In this document: positions 41,231 through 50,272 of the stretch, piece by piece
Position numbering within the stretch: the stretch's first letter is position 1
Layout: each line of letters begins with the position of its first letter
NCBI GenBank assembly: GCA_963663605.2
Contig: CAXXVF010000002.1
Span: 1,302,001-1,366,000, forward strand
Length of the DNA stretch: 64,000 nt
Direction: 5' to 3'
From: Sporobacter sp963663605
Lineage (GTDB): Bacteria; Bacillota; Clostridia; Oscillospirales; Oscillospiraceae
Notes under the pieces: generated by a model
Databases searched by the model: none
The model's input: only the letters and a program-made list of their open reading frames with translations
What the model was told of the DNA's origin: nothing
Translations under genes and position numbers: made by a program

Positions 41231-43381
41231 TTACGCGAGGCCAATAAGACGGGCGGCGCCCGCCACCAGAATGCATGCCGCGATGCCGGTCACGGTCGGG
41301 ACGGCAAACGAGACGGCCGTCCATTTAAGGCTCTGCGTCTCTTTTTTGATCGTCAGGCACGTCGTGCCGCACGGCCAGTGCATCAGGGAAAAAAGCATCA
41401 CGCAAACGGCGGTCAGCCATGTCCAGCCGTTGTTCACAAGCAGCGCGCGCAGTTCCGGCAGGCTGTCAAGCTCGATGAGAGACCCGGTTGCCATATAGCT
41501 CATGATGATGATCGGCACGACGATCTCATTGGCGGGAAAGCCCAGGATAAAAGCCATCAGGATAAATCCGTCAAGCCCCATGAGATGCGCGAAAGGGTCG
41601 AGGAACCCGGCGCAGCTTGCCAGCAGGCTCGCGCCGTCCACATTGATATTCGCGAGCGTCCAGATGATGACGCCGGCGGGCGCGGCGACGACGACGGCCC
41701 GGCCCAGTACGAAAAGCGTCCGGTCCACAATCGAACGGACAATGACTTTTCCGACCTGCGGCCGACGGTACGGCGGAAGCTCCAGATTGAAGGAAGACGG
41801 CAGTCCCTTGAGTATCGTTTTGGACAGGAGTTTTGAAATGAATACCGTCATCGCAACACCCAGGACGATCACCGCCGTCAGCGCCAGCGTTGAAACGACG
41901 GATTTGAACGCGCCGCCGACAGCACCCGCGAAAAACATGGTGATGACGGCGATGAGCGTCGGGAACCGGCCGTTGCAGGGTACGAAATTATTGGTGATCG
42001 TCGCGATGAGCCGTTCGCGCGGCGAATCGATGATGCGGCAGCCGACAACACCGGCCGCGTTGCAGCCGAAGCCCATGCACATCGTGAGGGCCTGTTTGCC
42101 GTGCGCGCATGCCTTGCGGAAGAAATTGTCCAGATTGAACGCGATGCGGGGCAGATAGCCCGAATCCTCCAGCAGCGTGAACAGCGGGAAAAATATCGCC
42201 ATCGGCGGCAGCATGACCGAAACGACCCACGCGAGCGTCCGGAACATGCCGTCTACGATGACGCCGCGCAGCCAATCGGGCGCGGACAGCCAAATGAAAA
42301 AAGCCGTGAGTTTGTCTTCGATCCAGAATAGTCCGTCCGCCAGCCATCCGGACGGATAATTGGCTCCCGTGATCGTGAGCCAGAATACGCCGAACAAAAG
42401 CAGGAGCATGATCGGGATACCGGTCAGCTTCGATGTGAGTATCCTGTCTATTTTACGGTCGCGTGCCGCGTAATTCTCTTTCCCGAACGTGACGGCGGCG
42501 CGCGCGATCTCTTCGCAGGTTTTGAATATCCTCGTTACGACCCGGTCCCGGAACTGCTCCGGCGTCACGCCCGCCTGCTCCAGATAAGATTTAGCCCGCT
42601 CGAGCTGCTCCCGAAGCTGTTCGTTTTGCGTGATATCGCGGCCGAGATATGTATTTACGGATTCAACGAAACTGCCGTCCGCCTCCAGCAGCTTCAGCGC
42701 GAGCCAGCGGCTTTTAACGCGCGCGCCGATTTCGTTTTGGACGGCGGGCGCCGTCATTGAAACGGCCTGTTCGATCTCTTCGCCGTACGTGACCTCAAGC
42801 GGCAACGTTGTCTCGTCGTCCTCCGTCACCGAACGCACCGCTTCCATCAGCCGGTCGAGACCCTTCCCGCTGCGCGCACTCGTCCCAACGACGGGGATAC
42901 CGAGCTTTTCGGAGAGCATCGCGAGGTCGATATGTATCTTTTTTTTCTTCGCTTCATCCAGCAGATTGACGCACAGGACGACGTTATCCGTCATCTCCAT
43001 GGTCTGAAGCACAAGATTGAGGTTGCGCTCGAGACAGGTGGCGTCCGCGACGATGACGACGGCGTCGGCCCCTCCAAAACAAATAAAGTCCCGCGCAGCT
43101 TCCTCTTCAGCGGAATTCGCCGTCAGAGAATAGGTACCCGGCAAATCCACCACTATAAAATCCATATTTTCAGCGCGGTATCTCCCGCACGCGTTCGTAA
43201 CTGTTTTCCCGGGCCAGTTCCCGGTGTGCTGGTTGAGGCCCGTAAGGCTGTTGAACACCGTGCTCTTGCCGACATTGGGATTGCCAGCGAGCGCCACGAG
43301 CTTATCCCTCGGGGTCTCTTTTACAATGCGCAGGCCGAAATCCACAGCGCCCGCGCCGGTCGATGCATTTGTTAATCCCAC
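41231..43381 (-). CDS. feoB: Ferrous iron transporter FeoB
   Basis: 716 residues. N-terminal G domain with GNPNVGKST (P-loop), the switch region and VVDLPGTYSL (G3), a helical GDI-like region, then about eight membrane segments with the two Gate motifs (FGCNAAGVVGCRIID near 440 and CGTTCLT near 670). It moves Fe(II) inward across the cytoplasmic membrane. The last third has HWPCGTT, a normal FeoB feature. Follows feoA by 82 bases on the same strand. Confidence 0.95.
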   Translation of the reverse strand: MGLTNASTGAGAVDFGLRIVKETPRDKLVALAGNPNVGKSTVFNSLTGLNQHTGNWPGKTVTNACGRYRAENMDFIVVDLPGTYSLTANSAEEEAARDFICFGGADAVVIVADATCLERNLNLVLQTMEMTDNVVLCVNLLDEAKKKKIHIDLAMLSEKLGIPVVGTSARSGKGLDRLMEAVRSVTEDDETTLPLEVTYGEEIEQAVSMTAPAVQNEIGARVKSRWLALKLLEADGSFVESVNTYLGRDITQNEQLREQLERAKSYLEQAGVTPEQFRDRVVTRIFKTCEEIARAAVTFGKENYAARDRKIDRILTSKLTGIPIMLLLLFGVFWLTITGANYPSGWLADGLFWIEDKLTAFFIWLSAPDWLRGVIVDGMFRTLAWVVSVMLPPMAIFFPLFTLLEDSGYLPRIAFNLDNFFRKACAHGKQALTMCMGFGCNAAGVVGCRIIDSPRERLIATITNNFVPCNGRFPTLIAVITMFFAGAVGGAFKSVVSTLALTAVIVLGVAMTVFISKLLSKTILKGLPSSFNLELPPYRRPQVGKVIVRSIVDRTLFVLGRAVVVAAPAGVIIWTLANINVDGASLLASCAGFLDPFAHLMGLDGFILMAFILGFPANEIVVPIIIMSYMATGSLIELDSLPELRALLVNNGWTWLTAVCVMLFSLMHWPCGTTCLTIKKETQSLKWTAVSFAVPTVTGIAACILVAGAARLIGLA

Positions 43382-43463
43382 TATGTATTCTCCTTAACGA
43401 CAGGCGGGACGGCCCGTGTTTTATGCCTTATGTAAGCCCTAAACCCGGCGCCGCCCCGAGTAA

Positions 43464-43757
43464 TCATTCACTCGATACGATAATATCGCCGGACACATCG
43501 GCGCGCAGCGCGATGACCGCGCCCCGTATTAAATAGGCCACGGGGTTGCCCGACGGGCTCTTGTATAAGGGCGTGATCTCGGCGCCGTCAACGAGGCCGA
43601 GATCGAGCATCCGCCGCCGCGTCATGCCGTCGGACAAAAGCCTCGAGACATTGGCTTTTTCCCCGACAGGCAGGCGGCTGAGCGGAATCTGAGTGTTGTT
43701 CAATAAAATCACTTCCTGAAAAATGATGTCGCCAAAGGCTGCGGGCATATTTTGCAT
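43464..43757 (-). CDS. feoA: Ferrous iron transport protein FeoA
   Basis: SH3-like FeoA domain: IPLSRLPVGEKANV, RRRMLDLGLVDGAEITPL and a C-terminal VIALRADVSGDIIV. 97 residues from the ATG at 43757; an in-frame TTG at 43703 with AGGA upstream would give 79 residues, the usual size, so the start is uncertain. It assists FeoB in Fe(II) uptake from the cytoplasmic side. First gene of feoAB and divergent from the DtxR/MntR-type regulator. Confidence 0.9.
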   Translation of the reverse strand: MQNMPAAFGDIIFQEVILLNNTQIPLSRLPVGEKANVSRLLSDGMTRRRMLDLGLVDGAEITPLYKSPSGNPVAYLIRGAVIALRADVSGDIIVSSE

Positions 43758-43807
43758 GAATTCCCGCCGCCTGAAAGTTACCCGTTGCTAATATATGGTC
43801 ACTAAAC

Positions 43808-43828
43808 TAAATATGTTACGCATATATT
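43808..43828. promoter_or_regulatory. Possible metalloregulator site between feoA and the DtxR-type gene
   Basis: The 108-base divergent spacer holds ATATG-TTACG-CATAT (43811-43825), a short palindrome, and a minus-strand TATATT -10-like box near 43795. It would suit control of both genes by the DtxR-type protein. The match to known DtxR boxes is weak. Confidence 0.3.
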
Positions 43829-43865
43829 GAATTATTAAGGTGATTTCTATTAAGGATCTGATCTC

Positions 43866-44348
43866 ATGCGGGAACATCCGAATTCAGATTTCAGGACCGT
43901 CCGCGGGTATCAGCTTCAAAACCGCAGGGAAGGCCGCCTGACGCCGGCTCTGGAAGACTATCTGGAGATGACTTACCGGCTTTGCCTGGAGAACAATTAT
44001 GCGCGCGTCGGCAAACTATCCGAGCTGTTAAACGTCAAGCCTCCCTCCGTCTCAAGGATGATCTCCAAGTTGTCTTATCTCGGATATCTCAAATACGACC
44101 GCTATGAGATTATCCAGCTCACGGACCTCGGCCGGGAAACCGGCGCGTATCTGCTCAGACGGCACGAGGCGGTGGAGGATTTTTTGAGGCTCGTCGGAAA
44201 TCCGAATCCGCTGGAGGAAACGGAGCTGATCGAGCATTCGCTGAGCCCTGAAACGATCGACGACTTAAACGTCCTGCTGGAATTCTTCAAAATCCGCGAC
44301 GACGTGCGCAGAAGCTTCAATGAATTCAAACGGCATAAAATCGACTGA
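43866..44348 (+). CDS. DtxR/MntR-family metal-dependent regulator
   Basis: 160 residues. Winged helix (LTPALEDYLEMTYRLC, then ARVGKLSELLNVKPPSVSRM and LSYLGYLKYD) followed by a dimerisation domain with metal-binding HEAVEDFLRLVG and ELIEHSLSPETIDDL. The SH3-like third domain is absent, as in MntR and IdeR-short forms. Binds Fe(II) or Mn(II) and probably represses the divergent feoAB. The N-terminus is about 20 residues longer than in typical MntR. Shares a terminator with the ferritin-like gene. Confidence 0.9.
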   Translation: MREHPNSDFRTVRGYQLQNRREGRLTPALEDYLEMTYRLCLENNYARVGKLSELLNVKPPSVSRMISKLSYLGYLKYDRYEIIQLTDLGRETGAYLLRRHEAVEDFLRLVGNPNPLEETELIEHSLSPETIDDLNVLLEFFKIRDDVRRSFNEFKRHKID

Positions 44349-44391
44349 CGAAAAAGCTTCTTTCAGAAGCTTTTTCGTCAGTCTGTTTTTT
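44343..44391. terminator. Bidirectional terminator between regulator and ferritin-like gene
   Basis: Perfect 19-base arms (44343-44361 and 44365-44383), loop TTC, followed by a TGTTTTTTA tract. It spans the end of both convergent genes. Confidence 0.88.
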
Positions 44392-44704
44392 ACTGCATTG
44401 CGGCCTGGAAGTTGGACTGCTGCTGGGCAACGACCTCCTGCCGGCCCTTTTCCGTTTTTTCCATATCGTTCGGGCTCAAAATATACAAAAGCTGCTGCAG
44501 CTCACCGACATGCTGGCGTTCTTCGTCGGCGATGTGCGTAAGGACTTTTTTGACGCGCTGGTCGTCCGTAGCCATCGCGTGCGCCTCGTAGCCGATGATC
44601 GCCTCGAGTTCCCCTGCGATATCGACGCGGAGCGCCTGGATCAATTCATTGTTGTTCATCTGCTTGGGGACGTTGCCGACAAACGGATTGCCTAAAAGTG
44701 CCAT
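44390..44704 (-). CDS. Small ferritin-like (rubrerythrin/EncFtn-type) protein
   Basis: 104 residues, two helices. Di-iron type ligands: ELEAIIGYEAHA with E and H, and HIADEERQHVGEL with D-E-E-x-x-H. Such half-size ferritins act as dimers that make a four-helix di-iron site, and some load into encapsulin shells. I see no encapsulin gene nearby and no clear targeting tail, so that link is unproven. AAGGAGG before the ATG. Sits in the iron locus next to the DtxR-type regulator. Confidence 0.78.
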   Translation of the reverse strand: MALLGNPFVGNVPKQMNNNELIQALRVDIAGELEAIIGYEAHAMATDDQRVKKVLTHIADEERQHVGELQQLLYILSPNDMEKTEKGRQEVVAQQQSNFQAAMQ

Positions 44705-44901
44705 AGCGACCTCCTTTTATTTTTCTAGTATGCCGCTTTTCTCCCTGAAATATGACCCCAGTCACAATATTGGCCGGATTCATGGAAAATGCCCATAACT
44801 TGTTGTATACTCTTCGTGGAAAATTAACTATTGGACTTTGTGCAGCGTTTGGGTATCAGCAGGCAGCACGCATGAAGCAAAATCGGCAGGAGGAGTTTTT
44901 T

Positions 44902-46842
44902 ATGGATCACAAATTCCCGCACCTATGCAGTCCGATCAAAATCGGAAACGTCGTATTCAGAAACCGTATGCTCAGCGCACCGACCGCCGGAACGGATATC
45001 GGCAACGACCATATCATCGGTCCGGGATCCATCGCGTACTACAATCACAAAGCGCAGGGCGGCATCGCCTCCGTAACGATCAGCGAGGTGGGCGTGCATC
45101 CGGAAACGGACGATTCCCCGATCTACCGTTTAGACGACGTCACGATGGGCGGCATGAGGAGCTTTGCCCTTACCGCCAACGCCATTTCAAGACACGGGGC
45201 CGTTCCGAATATCGAACTTACGCATTGCGGCCAATTCGCCAGAGCCTATATGCGCGGCAGCTATCCCGACCAGAAGTTCTACGGCCCGGTCGACGGCGTG
45301 CGGCCCGACGGAGAGCCGGTCCGGGCGCTCACAAAAGAGCAGATCGGCGATATCGTCGCCGCGTTCGGCAAAACGGCCGGATTGGCGAAACAGGCCGGCT
45401 TCAAGATGGTCCTGATCCACGCCGGTCACGGCTGGCTGCTCAATCAGTTCATGTCGCCCCATCTCAATACCCGGACGGATGAATACGGCGGCAGCTTCGA
45501 GGGCCGTATGCGCCTGACGCGCGAGGTGCTCACGGCTGTCCGCGAGGCGGTAGGGCCCGGCTTCCCCATCGAGATCCGTATCAGCGGTTCAGAACTCATG
45601 GAAGACGGCTACGATATCGATTACGGCGTCAGGATCGCCGTGGCGGTCGAGGAACTGGTAGACCTGATTCACGTATCGGCGGGCTCGTGGAAATTCGGAT
45701 TTGGCAAGACACATCCGTCCATGTTCGAAGAGCACGGACGCAACGTCTATCTGGCGGCCGAGATCAAAAAGCACGTCAAAAAACCCGTTGCGACCCTGGG
45801 CGGTCTCAACGACCCGCAGCAGATGGAAGAAATTATCGCATCCGGGAAAGCCGACGTCGTTGAAATGGCCCGCGCGCTGGTCGCAGACCCGATGCTGCCG
45901 CGCAAGATTATCGAAAACAGGCCGGAGGATATCGTTTACTGCCTGCGCTGCCTAACATGCCTGTCTCAGCGATATGTCAATCAAACACGGAAATGCGCCG
46001 TCAACCCCACGTTCGGATACGAATACGAGGGTACGGATATCATACCCGCAACGGATCTCAAAAAGGTCCTTATCGCAGGCGGCGGTCCCGCCGGTCTGGA
46101 AGCGGCGATGACCGCGGCCAAACGCGGCCATGAAGTCATCCTGTGCGAGAAGGAAAACGAGGTCGGCGGCATCCTCGTCGGCGAGCAGGCGATCCCCTTC
46201 AAGTATGAGATGTACAAGCTGGCGGGCACACTTAAAAAGCTTGCCGAAGACGCCGGTGCGGAGATCCGGCTGGGCACGGAGGTCACACGCGCGCTGGTAG
46301 AGCAGGAAGCGCCGGATGTACTCATCGTCGCGGCCGGTTCATCCCCCATCGTGCCGCCCATCCCCGGCGTTAAACGCGATAACGTCATGCTCGTGACGGA
46401 CTATTATAAGAAGAAAGCTGAGGTCGGCCAAAGCGCCGTGATTTTAGGCGGCGGCATGGCCGGCTGCGAGCTGGCCGTCCACCTAAACCGGGAGGGCAAG
46501 CATGTGGCGCTCGTCGAGATGCTTCCGGAACTTGCCCCGGACGCACCGCTTCGCCACCGCCCGCTTCTGCTCGACGAGCTAAGCAAGGGCGTTGTAATCC
46601 ACACCGGCACAAAGGGCCTGGAAATCACGGCCGAAGGACTTGCTGTTCTCGGCAGCGACGGCAAGGAACGCGTCATTAAAGCGGATACCGTCATACTCGC
46701 CGTAGGCCAGCGCGCCAAAAGCGATGTCGCCGATGCGCTGGAGGGCACGGCCCCGTATGTGATGCGAATTGGGGACTGCCTGCGCCCGGCTACGATCACC
46801 CACGCGGTCTCGGAAGGCTATCACGCCGCGCTTGATATCTGA
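44902..46842 (+). CDS. Old Yellow Enzyme/FAD-dependent reductase, 2,4-dienoyl-CoA reductase-like
   Basis: 646 residues. N-terminal FMN TIM-barrel with the HAGHGWLLNQFMSP and TDEYGGSFEGRMRL signatures, a linker [4Fe-4S] with CLRCLTC and a fourth Cys near the KC in NQTRKCAVN, then FAD/NAD(P) domains with IAGGGPAGLEAA and ILGGGMAGCELA. It reduces an activated C=C bond with NAD(P)H; family members act on dienoyl-CoA, trimethylamine, bile acid or flavonoid-type substrates, so the exact one is uncertain. Start 44902 follows GGAGGA; upstream codons in frame are discarded. Confidence 0.88.
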   Translation: MDHKFPHLCSPIKIGNVVFRNRMLSAPTAGTDIGNDHIIGPGSIAYYNHKAQGGIASVTISEVGVHPETDDSPIYRLDDVTMGGMRSFALTANAISRHGAVPNIELTHCGQFARAYMRGSYPDQKFYGPVDGVRPDGEPVRALTKEQIGDIVAAFGKTAGLAKQAGFKMVLIHAGHGWLLNQFMSPHLNTRTDEYGGSFEGRMRLTREVLTAVREAVGPGFPIEIRISGSELMEDGYDIDYGVRIAVAVEELVDLIHVSAGSWKFGFGKTHPSMFEEHGRNVYLAAEIKKHVKKPVATLGGLNDPQQMEEIIASGKADVVEMARALVADPMLPRKIIENRPEDIVYCLRCLTCLSQRYVNQTRKCAVNPTFGYEYEGTDIIPATDLKKVLIAGGGPAGLEAAMTAAKRGHEVILCEKENEVGGILVGEQAIPFKYEMYKLAGTLKKLAEDAGAEIRLGTEVTRALVEQEAPDVLIVAAGSSPIVPPIPGVKRDNVMLVTDYYKKKAEVGQSAVILGGGMAGCELAVHLNREGKHVALVEMLPELAPDAPLRHRPLLLDELSKGVVIHTGTKGLEITAEGLAVLGSDGKERVIKADTVILAVGQRAKSDVADALEGTAPYVMRIGDCLRPATITHAVSEGYHAALDI

Positions 46843-46871
46843 CGCTGCTTAATTAATTCATAACCTCATAA

Positions 46872-46907
46872 AAGCCCCGCCGTCCGATTATTTCGACGGC
46901 GGGGCTT
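46872..46907 (+). terminator. Hairpin 1 after FAD reductase
   Basis: 13-base arms AAGCCCCGCCGTC/GACGGCGGGGCTT. Followed closely by a second hairpin. Confidence 0.7.
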
Positions 46908-46917
46908 CAGACTGTCG

Positions 46918-46942
46918 AAAAAGCCGCTTTCGCGGCTTTTTT
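46918..46942 (+). terminator. Hairpin 2 after FAD reductase
   Basis: AAAAAGCCG/CGGCTTTTTT stem with loop CTTTC and T6 tract. Together with hairpin 1 it forms a double terminator. Confidence 0.78.
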
Positions 46943-47096
46943 CGGCGTGGCGGTTAACCACAGGTTAATTTAATTTACAAAAGTTTACGCCTAATCCATT
47001 GATTATTCGTTTGCGGCATTTTATACTGAAGCCATAAAGAGACGAACCGGCGCCGGCCCGCGTTCGATTCTCCGAACTGAACTACGAGGTGATTGT

Positions 47097-48209
47097 ATGG
47101 GCAGGATCAATATAGGTACGTTTATTTATTCCAAACGTAAAGAAAAAGGCCTCACGCAGGAAGAACTGGCGTCGTATCTCGGCGTTTCGAAACCGGCCGT
47201 CTCCAAATGGGAATCGGGTCAGAGTTATCCCGACATCCTGCTGCTTCCGGTGCTGGCGTCCTTTTTCAATACGAGCGTAGACGCGCTTTTAGGCTATGAA
47301 GCCCAGATGACGAAAGAGGCCGTCCACAAGCTGTATGTCAGGCTGTCAGAAGCGTTTGCCGCCGGACCGTTTGACACGGTCTGCGGGGAATGCCGGGAAA
47401 TCATCAAAAAATACCGCTCCTGCTGGCATCTCCTGTTCACAATGGCTCAGCTTTTTGTCAACCATTCGACGCTGGCGGGCAGCCCTGAAAAAACAGCCGC
47501 CGTCCTGCGCGAAGCATCCGAGCTTCTGGAAAACGTCGAAACGGAAAGCGGCGACGCGAAGCTGGCAAAATCCGCCCTGTCGCTGCGGGCATACTGCTGC
47601 CTGGCACTGGGCGAACCGGCCGGCGCGATCGATCTGCTGGACGATGCCGACGAGCAGGAGATGCAGCCGGAGCCGCTTCTGGCCAAGGCTTATATCCTCA
47701 AGGGCGATAAAGACCGGGCCGCAGGCCTTTTGCAGCGGTATATCTTCCACAGCATCATCGGCGCTTTCGCGTCCGCCCCGGACCTCATGGCGCTTTACGC
47801 CGACGACCCGGAGAAAATGGAGGCCTGCCTGCGTCTGGCCCTAGATACCGGGGACGCCGTCGGACTCAGGCATATCCAGCCGCATCACTATTTTCCGCTG
47901 TATTTAACCGCCGCGTCGCTTTTTATATCCACAAACGAAACCGACAAGGCTCTGGATATGCTTGAAGCGTATACCGATATCGCGACCGACCGGACGATCT
48001 ATCCGCTGAAACTCCGAAGCGGAGATTTCTTCGACCGGCTGGAGGCGTACTATGAAACGCAAAACATCGGCACGGACGTGCCCAGAAGCGAAAAGCTGAT
48101 TAAAAAGGATCTGAAGGATATCGTCCTGGACAACCCTGCGTTTGAGGCGCTCCGCGAAAATGCGCGTTTCCGCCGCCTTGCCGCCCGGCTGGAACAGCTG
48201 GACGTATAA
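47097..48209 (+). CDS. XRE-family regulator with TPR-like C-terminal region
   Basis: 370 residues. N-terminal Cro/CI helix-turn-helix (SKRKEKGLTQEELASYLG, SKPAVSKWESGQSYPD), then about 280 residues of helical TPR-like repeats with LRAYCCLALGEPAGAIDLL and KAYILKGDKDRAAGLLQRY. In Bacillota such regulators often respond to a peptide or small signal. It is first in a probable operon with a small membrane protein and ABC transporter (gaps of 21 bases, then overlaps), which it likely regulates. GAGGTGATTGT before the ATG. Confidence 0.88.
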   Translation: MGRINIGTFIYSKRKEKGLTQEELASYLGVSKPAVSKWESGQSYPDILLLPVLASFFNTSVDALLGYEAQMTKEAVHKLYVRLSEAFAAGPFDTVCGECREIIKKYRSCWHLLFTMAQLFVNHSTLAGSPEKTAAVLREASELLENVETESGDAKLAKSALSLRAYCCLALGEPAGAIDLLDDADEQEMQPEPLLAKAYILKGDKDRAAGLLQRYIFHSIIGAFASAPDLMALYADDPEKMEACLRLALDTGDAVGLRHIQPHHYFPLYLTAASLFISTNETDKALDMLEAYTDIATDRTIYPLKLRSGDFFDRLEAYYETQNIGTDVPRSEKLIKKDLKDIVLDNPAFEALRENARFRRLAARLEQLDV

Positions 48210-48230
48210 AAAGAAAGGATCTGCCCTGTT

Positions 48231-48440
48231 ATGACAAACTTCTCGGTTTTTATGGAATATCTGCCGTTTTTTATCCCTGTCGCCGTCATCCAGCTGGCGC
48301 TTCTCATCGCCGCGCTCGTCCACATCCTGCGTCACCGGACATATAAAGCCGGCAGCCGCGTGCTCTGGATCCTTATCGTCGTCCTCATCAATATCATCGG
48401 CCCCATTTTATATTTCACAATCGGTAAGGGTGAAGAATGA
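48231..48440 (+). CDS. Small two-helix membrane protein, PLDc_N domain
   Basis: 69 residues with two transmembrane helices (about 10-30 and 43-62) and the PLDc_N pattern ALLIAALVHILRHRTYKAGSRVLWILIVV, NIIGPILYF. Such proteins sit next to ABC transporters in many Bacillota; the domain is the N-terminal anchor of cardiolipin synthases, but here it is alone. Stop overlaps the ABC ATPase start by 4 bases, so it is co-translated. Role unknown, perhaps a transporter accessory. Confidence 0.82.
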   Translation: MTNFSVFMEYLPFFIPVAVIQLALLIAALVHILRHRTYKAGSRVLWILIVVLINIIGPILYFTIGKGEE

Positions 48441-49357
48441 TGGAAATACTGAAACTCGATCATGTGGCTAAAAGTTTCGGTACACTCGACGTCATCCGGG
48501 ACCTGAGCTTCAGTGTCGGCACGCACACCGTCTTCGGGCTCATCGGGAAAAACGGCGCCGGTAAAACGACGACGATGAAAATGATTCTGGGGCTCCTTAA
48601 AACCTCCGGCGGCGAGATATCCGTACGCGGCGAAAAAGTTGCCTACGGCAATACGAAGACAAACCGGTATATCGGATACCTGCCGGACGTGCCTGAATAT
48701 TACGGCTTCATGCGGCCAAAGGAATACCTGAGGCTCTGCGGCGAGATAGCGGAACTCAAATCCGGACAGATCAAAAAGCGCTCGGACGAGCTGCTGGCGC
48801 TCGTCGGCCTCGGCGGCGTAAACCGGAAGATTGCCGGCTTCTCACGCGGGATGAAACAGCGCCTCGGTATCGCGCAGGCTTTATTGGGCCAGCCGGCACT
48901 CCTCATCTGCGACGAGCCGACATCCGCCCTCGACCCCGCCGGCCGCAAGGAGATACTGGATATCCTGTCCGTGGCCAAAGCGCGCACGTCGATCGTTTTC
49001 TCAACGCACATCCTCTCGGACGTGGAGCGTATCTGCGACGAGATCGGCGTCCTGGATGGCGGGAAGCTCGTTTTAAGCGGCAGCCTTTCCGACGTCAAAA
49101 ACACCTACCGCAGCGGTAGCGTGCGCATTGAGCCCGCCGATAAAGGCATCGCGCCGGTGCTCGCTCAAAAGCTTCGGTCCGTACAGGCCGTGCGCCAGGC
49201 CGAACCCGAAGGCGGCGCCGTAACCGTCCGGCTGGCCGGCGGCGACGCGGACAGCTTCCTGATCCAGTCCTTTTTAACGGATGCAAAGATCCCGGTCGCC
49301 AGATTTGAAGTGTTGGAGCCGTCCCTTGAAGACCTGTTTTTGGAGGTGACGCAATGA
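48437..49357 (+). CDS. ABC transporter ATP-binding protein
   Basis: 306 residues. Walker A GKNGAGKTT, signature FSRGMKQRLGIAQAL, Walker B LLICDEPTSALD, and a C-terminal domain as in BcrA/DRA-type ATPases with the ending EPSLEDLFLEVTQ. It powers the downstream membrane protein for export or self-protection. Overlaps both neighbours by 4 bases. Confidence 0.92.
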   Translation: MMEILKLDHVAKSFGTLDVIRDLSFSVGTHTVFGLIGKNGAGKTTTMKMILGLLKTSGGEISVRGEKVAYGNTKTNRYIGYLPDVPEYYGFMRPKEYLRLCGEIAELKSGQIKKRSDELLALVGLGGVNRKIAGFSRGMKQRLGIAQALLGQPALLICDEPTSALDPAGRKEILDILSVAKARTSIVFSTHILSDVERICDEIGVLDGGKLVLSGSLSDVKNTYRSGSVRIEPADKGIAPVLAQKLRSVQAVRQAEPEGGAVTVRLAGGDADSFLIQSFLTDAKIPVARFEVLEPSLEDLFLEVTQ

Positions 49358-50118
49358 AAGGCTTTTACGCGTTTACAAAAAAGGAATTCTCGGAGCAGCT
49401 GCGCGGGTATAAGGCGCTCGTTCTGACCGCCGTTCTGTTCCTCCTCGGCATGATGAGCCCACTGCTCGCCAAGCTGCTGCCCGATATCATTGGCATCATG
49501 GACATCGGCGGGATGACGCTGACGGTTCCGGAGCCGACCGTGCTGGACGCCTATACGCAGTTTTTTAAAAACGTCGGCCAGCTCGGTTTTGTCGTCATGC
49601 TGCTCATCTTCAGCGGACTGCTGTCGCAGGACGTCACGAAGGGAACGCTCATCGTACTTCTGGCTAAGGGGCTTTCCCGTACAGCCGTGATATTATCCAA
49701 GTTTCTTACCGCGCTCGTTGTATGGACGGCCGGATTTGCACTAACAGCCGTAACGGCTTACGGGTATACCGTCTTTCTGTTCGGAAGCGGAACGCTGCCC
49801 AATCTCTTTTACGCACTGTTTTGCCTGTGGCTTTTCGGCGTGTTCATTCTGGCGCTTTTGATGTTTGCCTCTACGCTCGCGCCCGGAAATTACGGCGGGC
49901 TCATTCTGACGGCGGGGACGCTCATCGTCCTGCTCCTTTTGAACAGCTTCCCCGCCATCGGGAAGTTCAGCCCCGTTTCGCTGGCTTCAGGCAACGCGGC
50001 GCTCATTGGCGGCACGGCCGTGATGCAGGACATAACGTCTGCCGTCTGGGTTTCGCTTACGGCGATTACGGCGCTTCTCGCTGCTGCCGTGCTCATATTC
50101 AGGAAAAAGAGGCTGTAG
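49354..50118 (+). CDS. ABC-2-type transporter permease
   Basis: 254 residues, six hydrophobic segments. N-terminal FYAFTKKEFSEQLRGYKALVLTAVLF is typical of ABC-2 permeases of the Gldf/NatB type. Works with the overlapping ATPase; the substrate could be a peptide, drug or lipid. Followed by a clear terminator. Confidence 0.88.
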   Translation: MKGFYAFTKKEFSEQLRGYKALVLTAVLFLLGMMSPLLAKLLPDIIGIMDIGGMTLTVPEPTVLDAYTQFFKNVGQLGFVVMLLIFSGLLSQDVTKGTLIVLLAKGLSRTAVILSKFLTALVVWTAGFALTAVTAYGYTVFLFGSGTLPNLFYALFCLWLFGVFILALLMFASTLAPGNYGGLILTAGTLIVLLLLNSFPAIGKFSPVSLASGNAALIGGTAVMQDITSAVWVSLTAITALLAAAVLIFRKKRL

Positions 50119-50128
50119 ACGCATCGGT

Positions 50129-50158
50129 AAAAATTCCCGGCCTGTGCCGGGAATTTTT
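50129..50158 (+). terminator. Terminator after ABC transporter operon
   Basis: AAAAATTCCCGGC/GCCGGGAATTTTT perfect 13-base arms, loop CTGT, T5 tract. Confidence 0.85.
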
Positions 50159-50272
50159 GTCATTGTGTTCAGATTTACGCTTTTTTGCTCCAAATCATTC
50201 ATAATAAATTCATATTGCTCTGATATTATGATACAATAAATCAAACTTACCGAAAGGTATGGAGAAAAGTCA

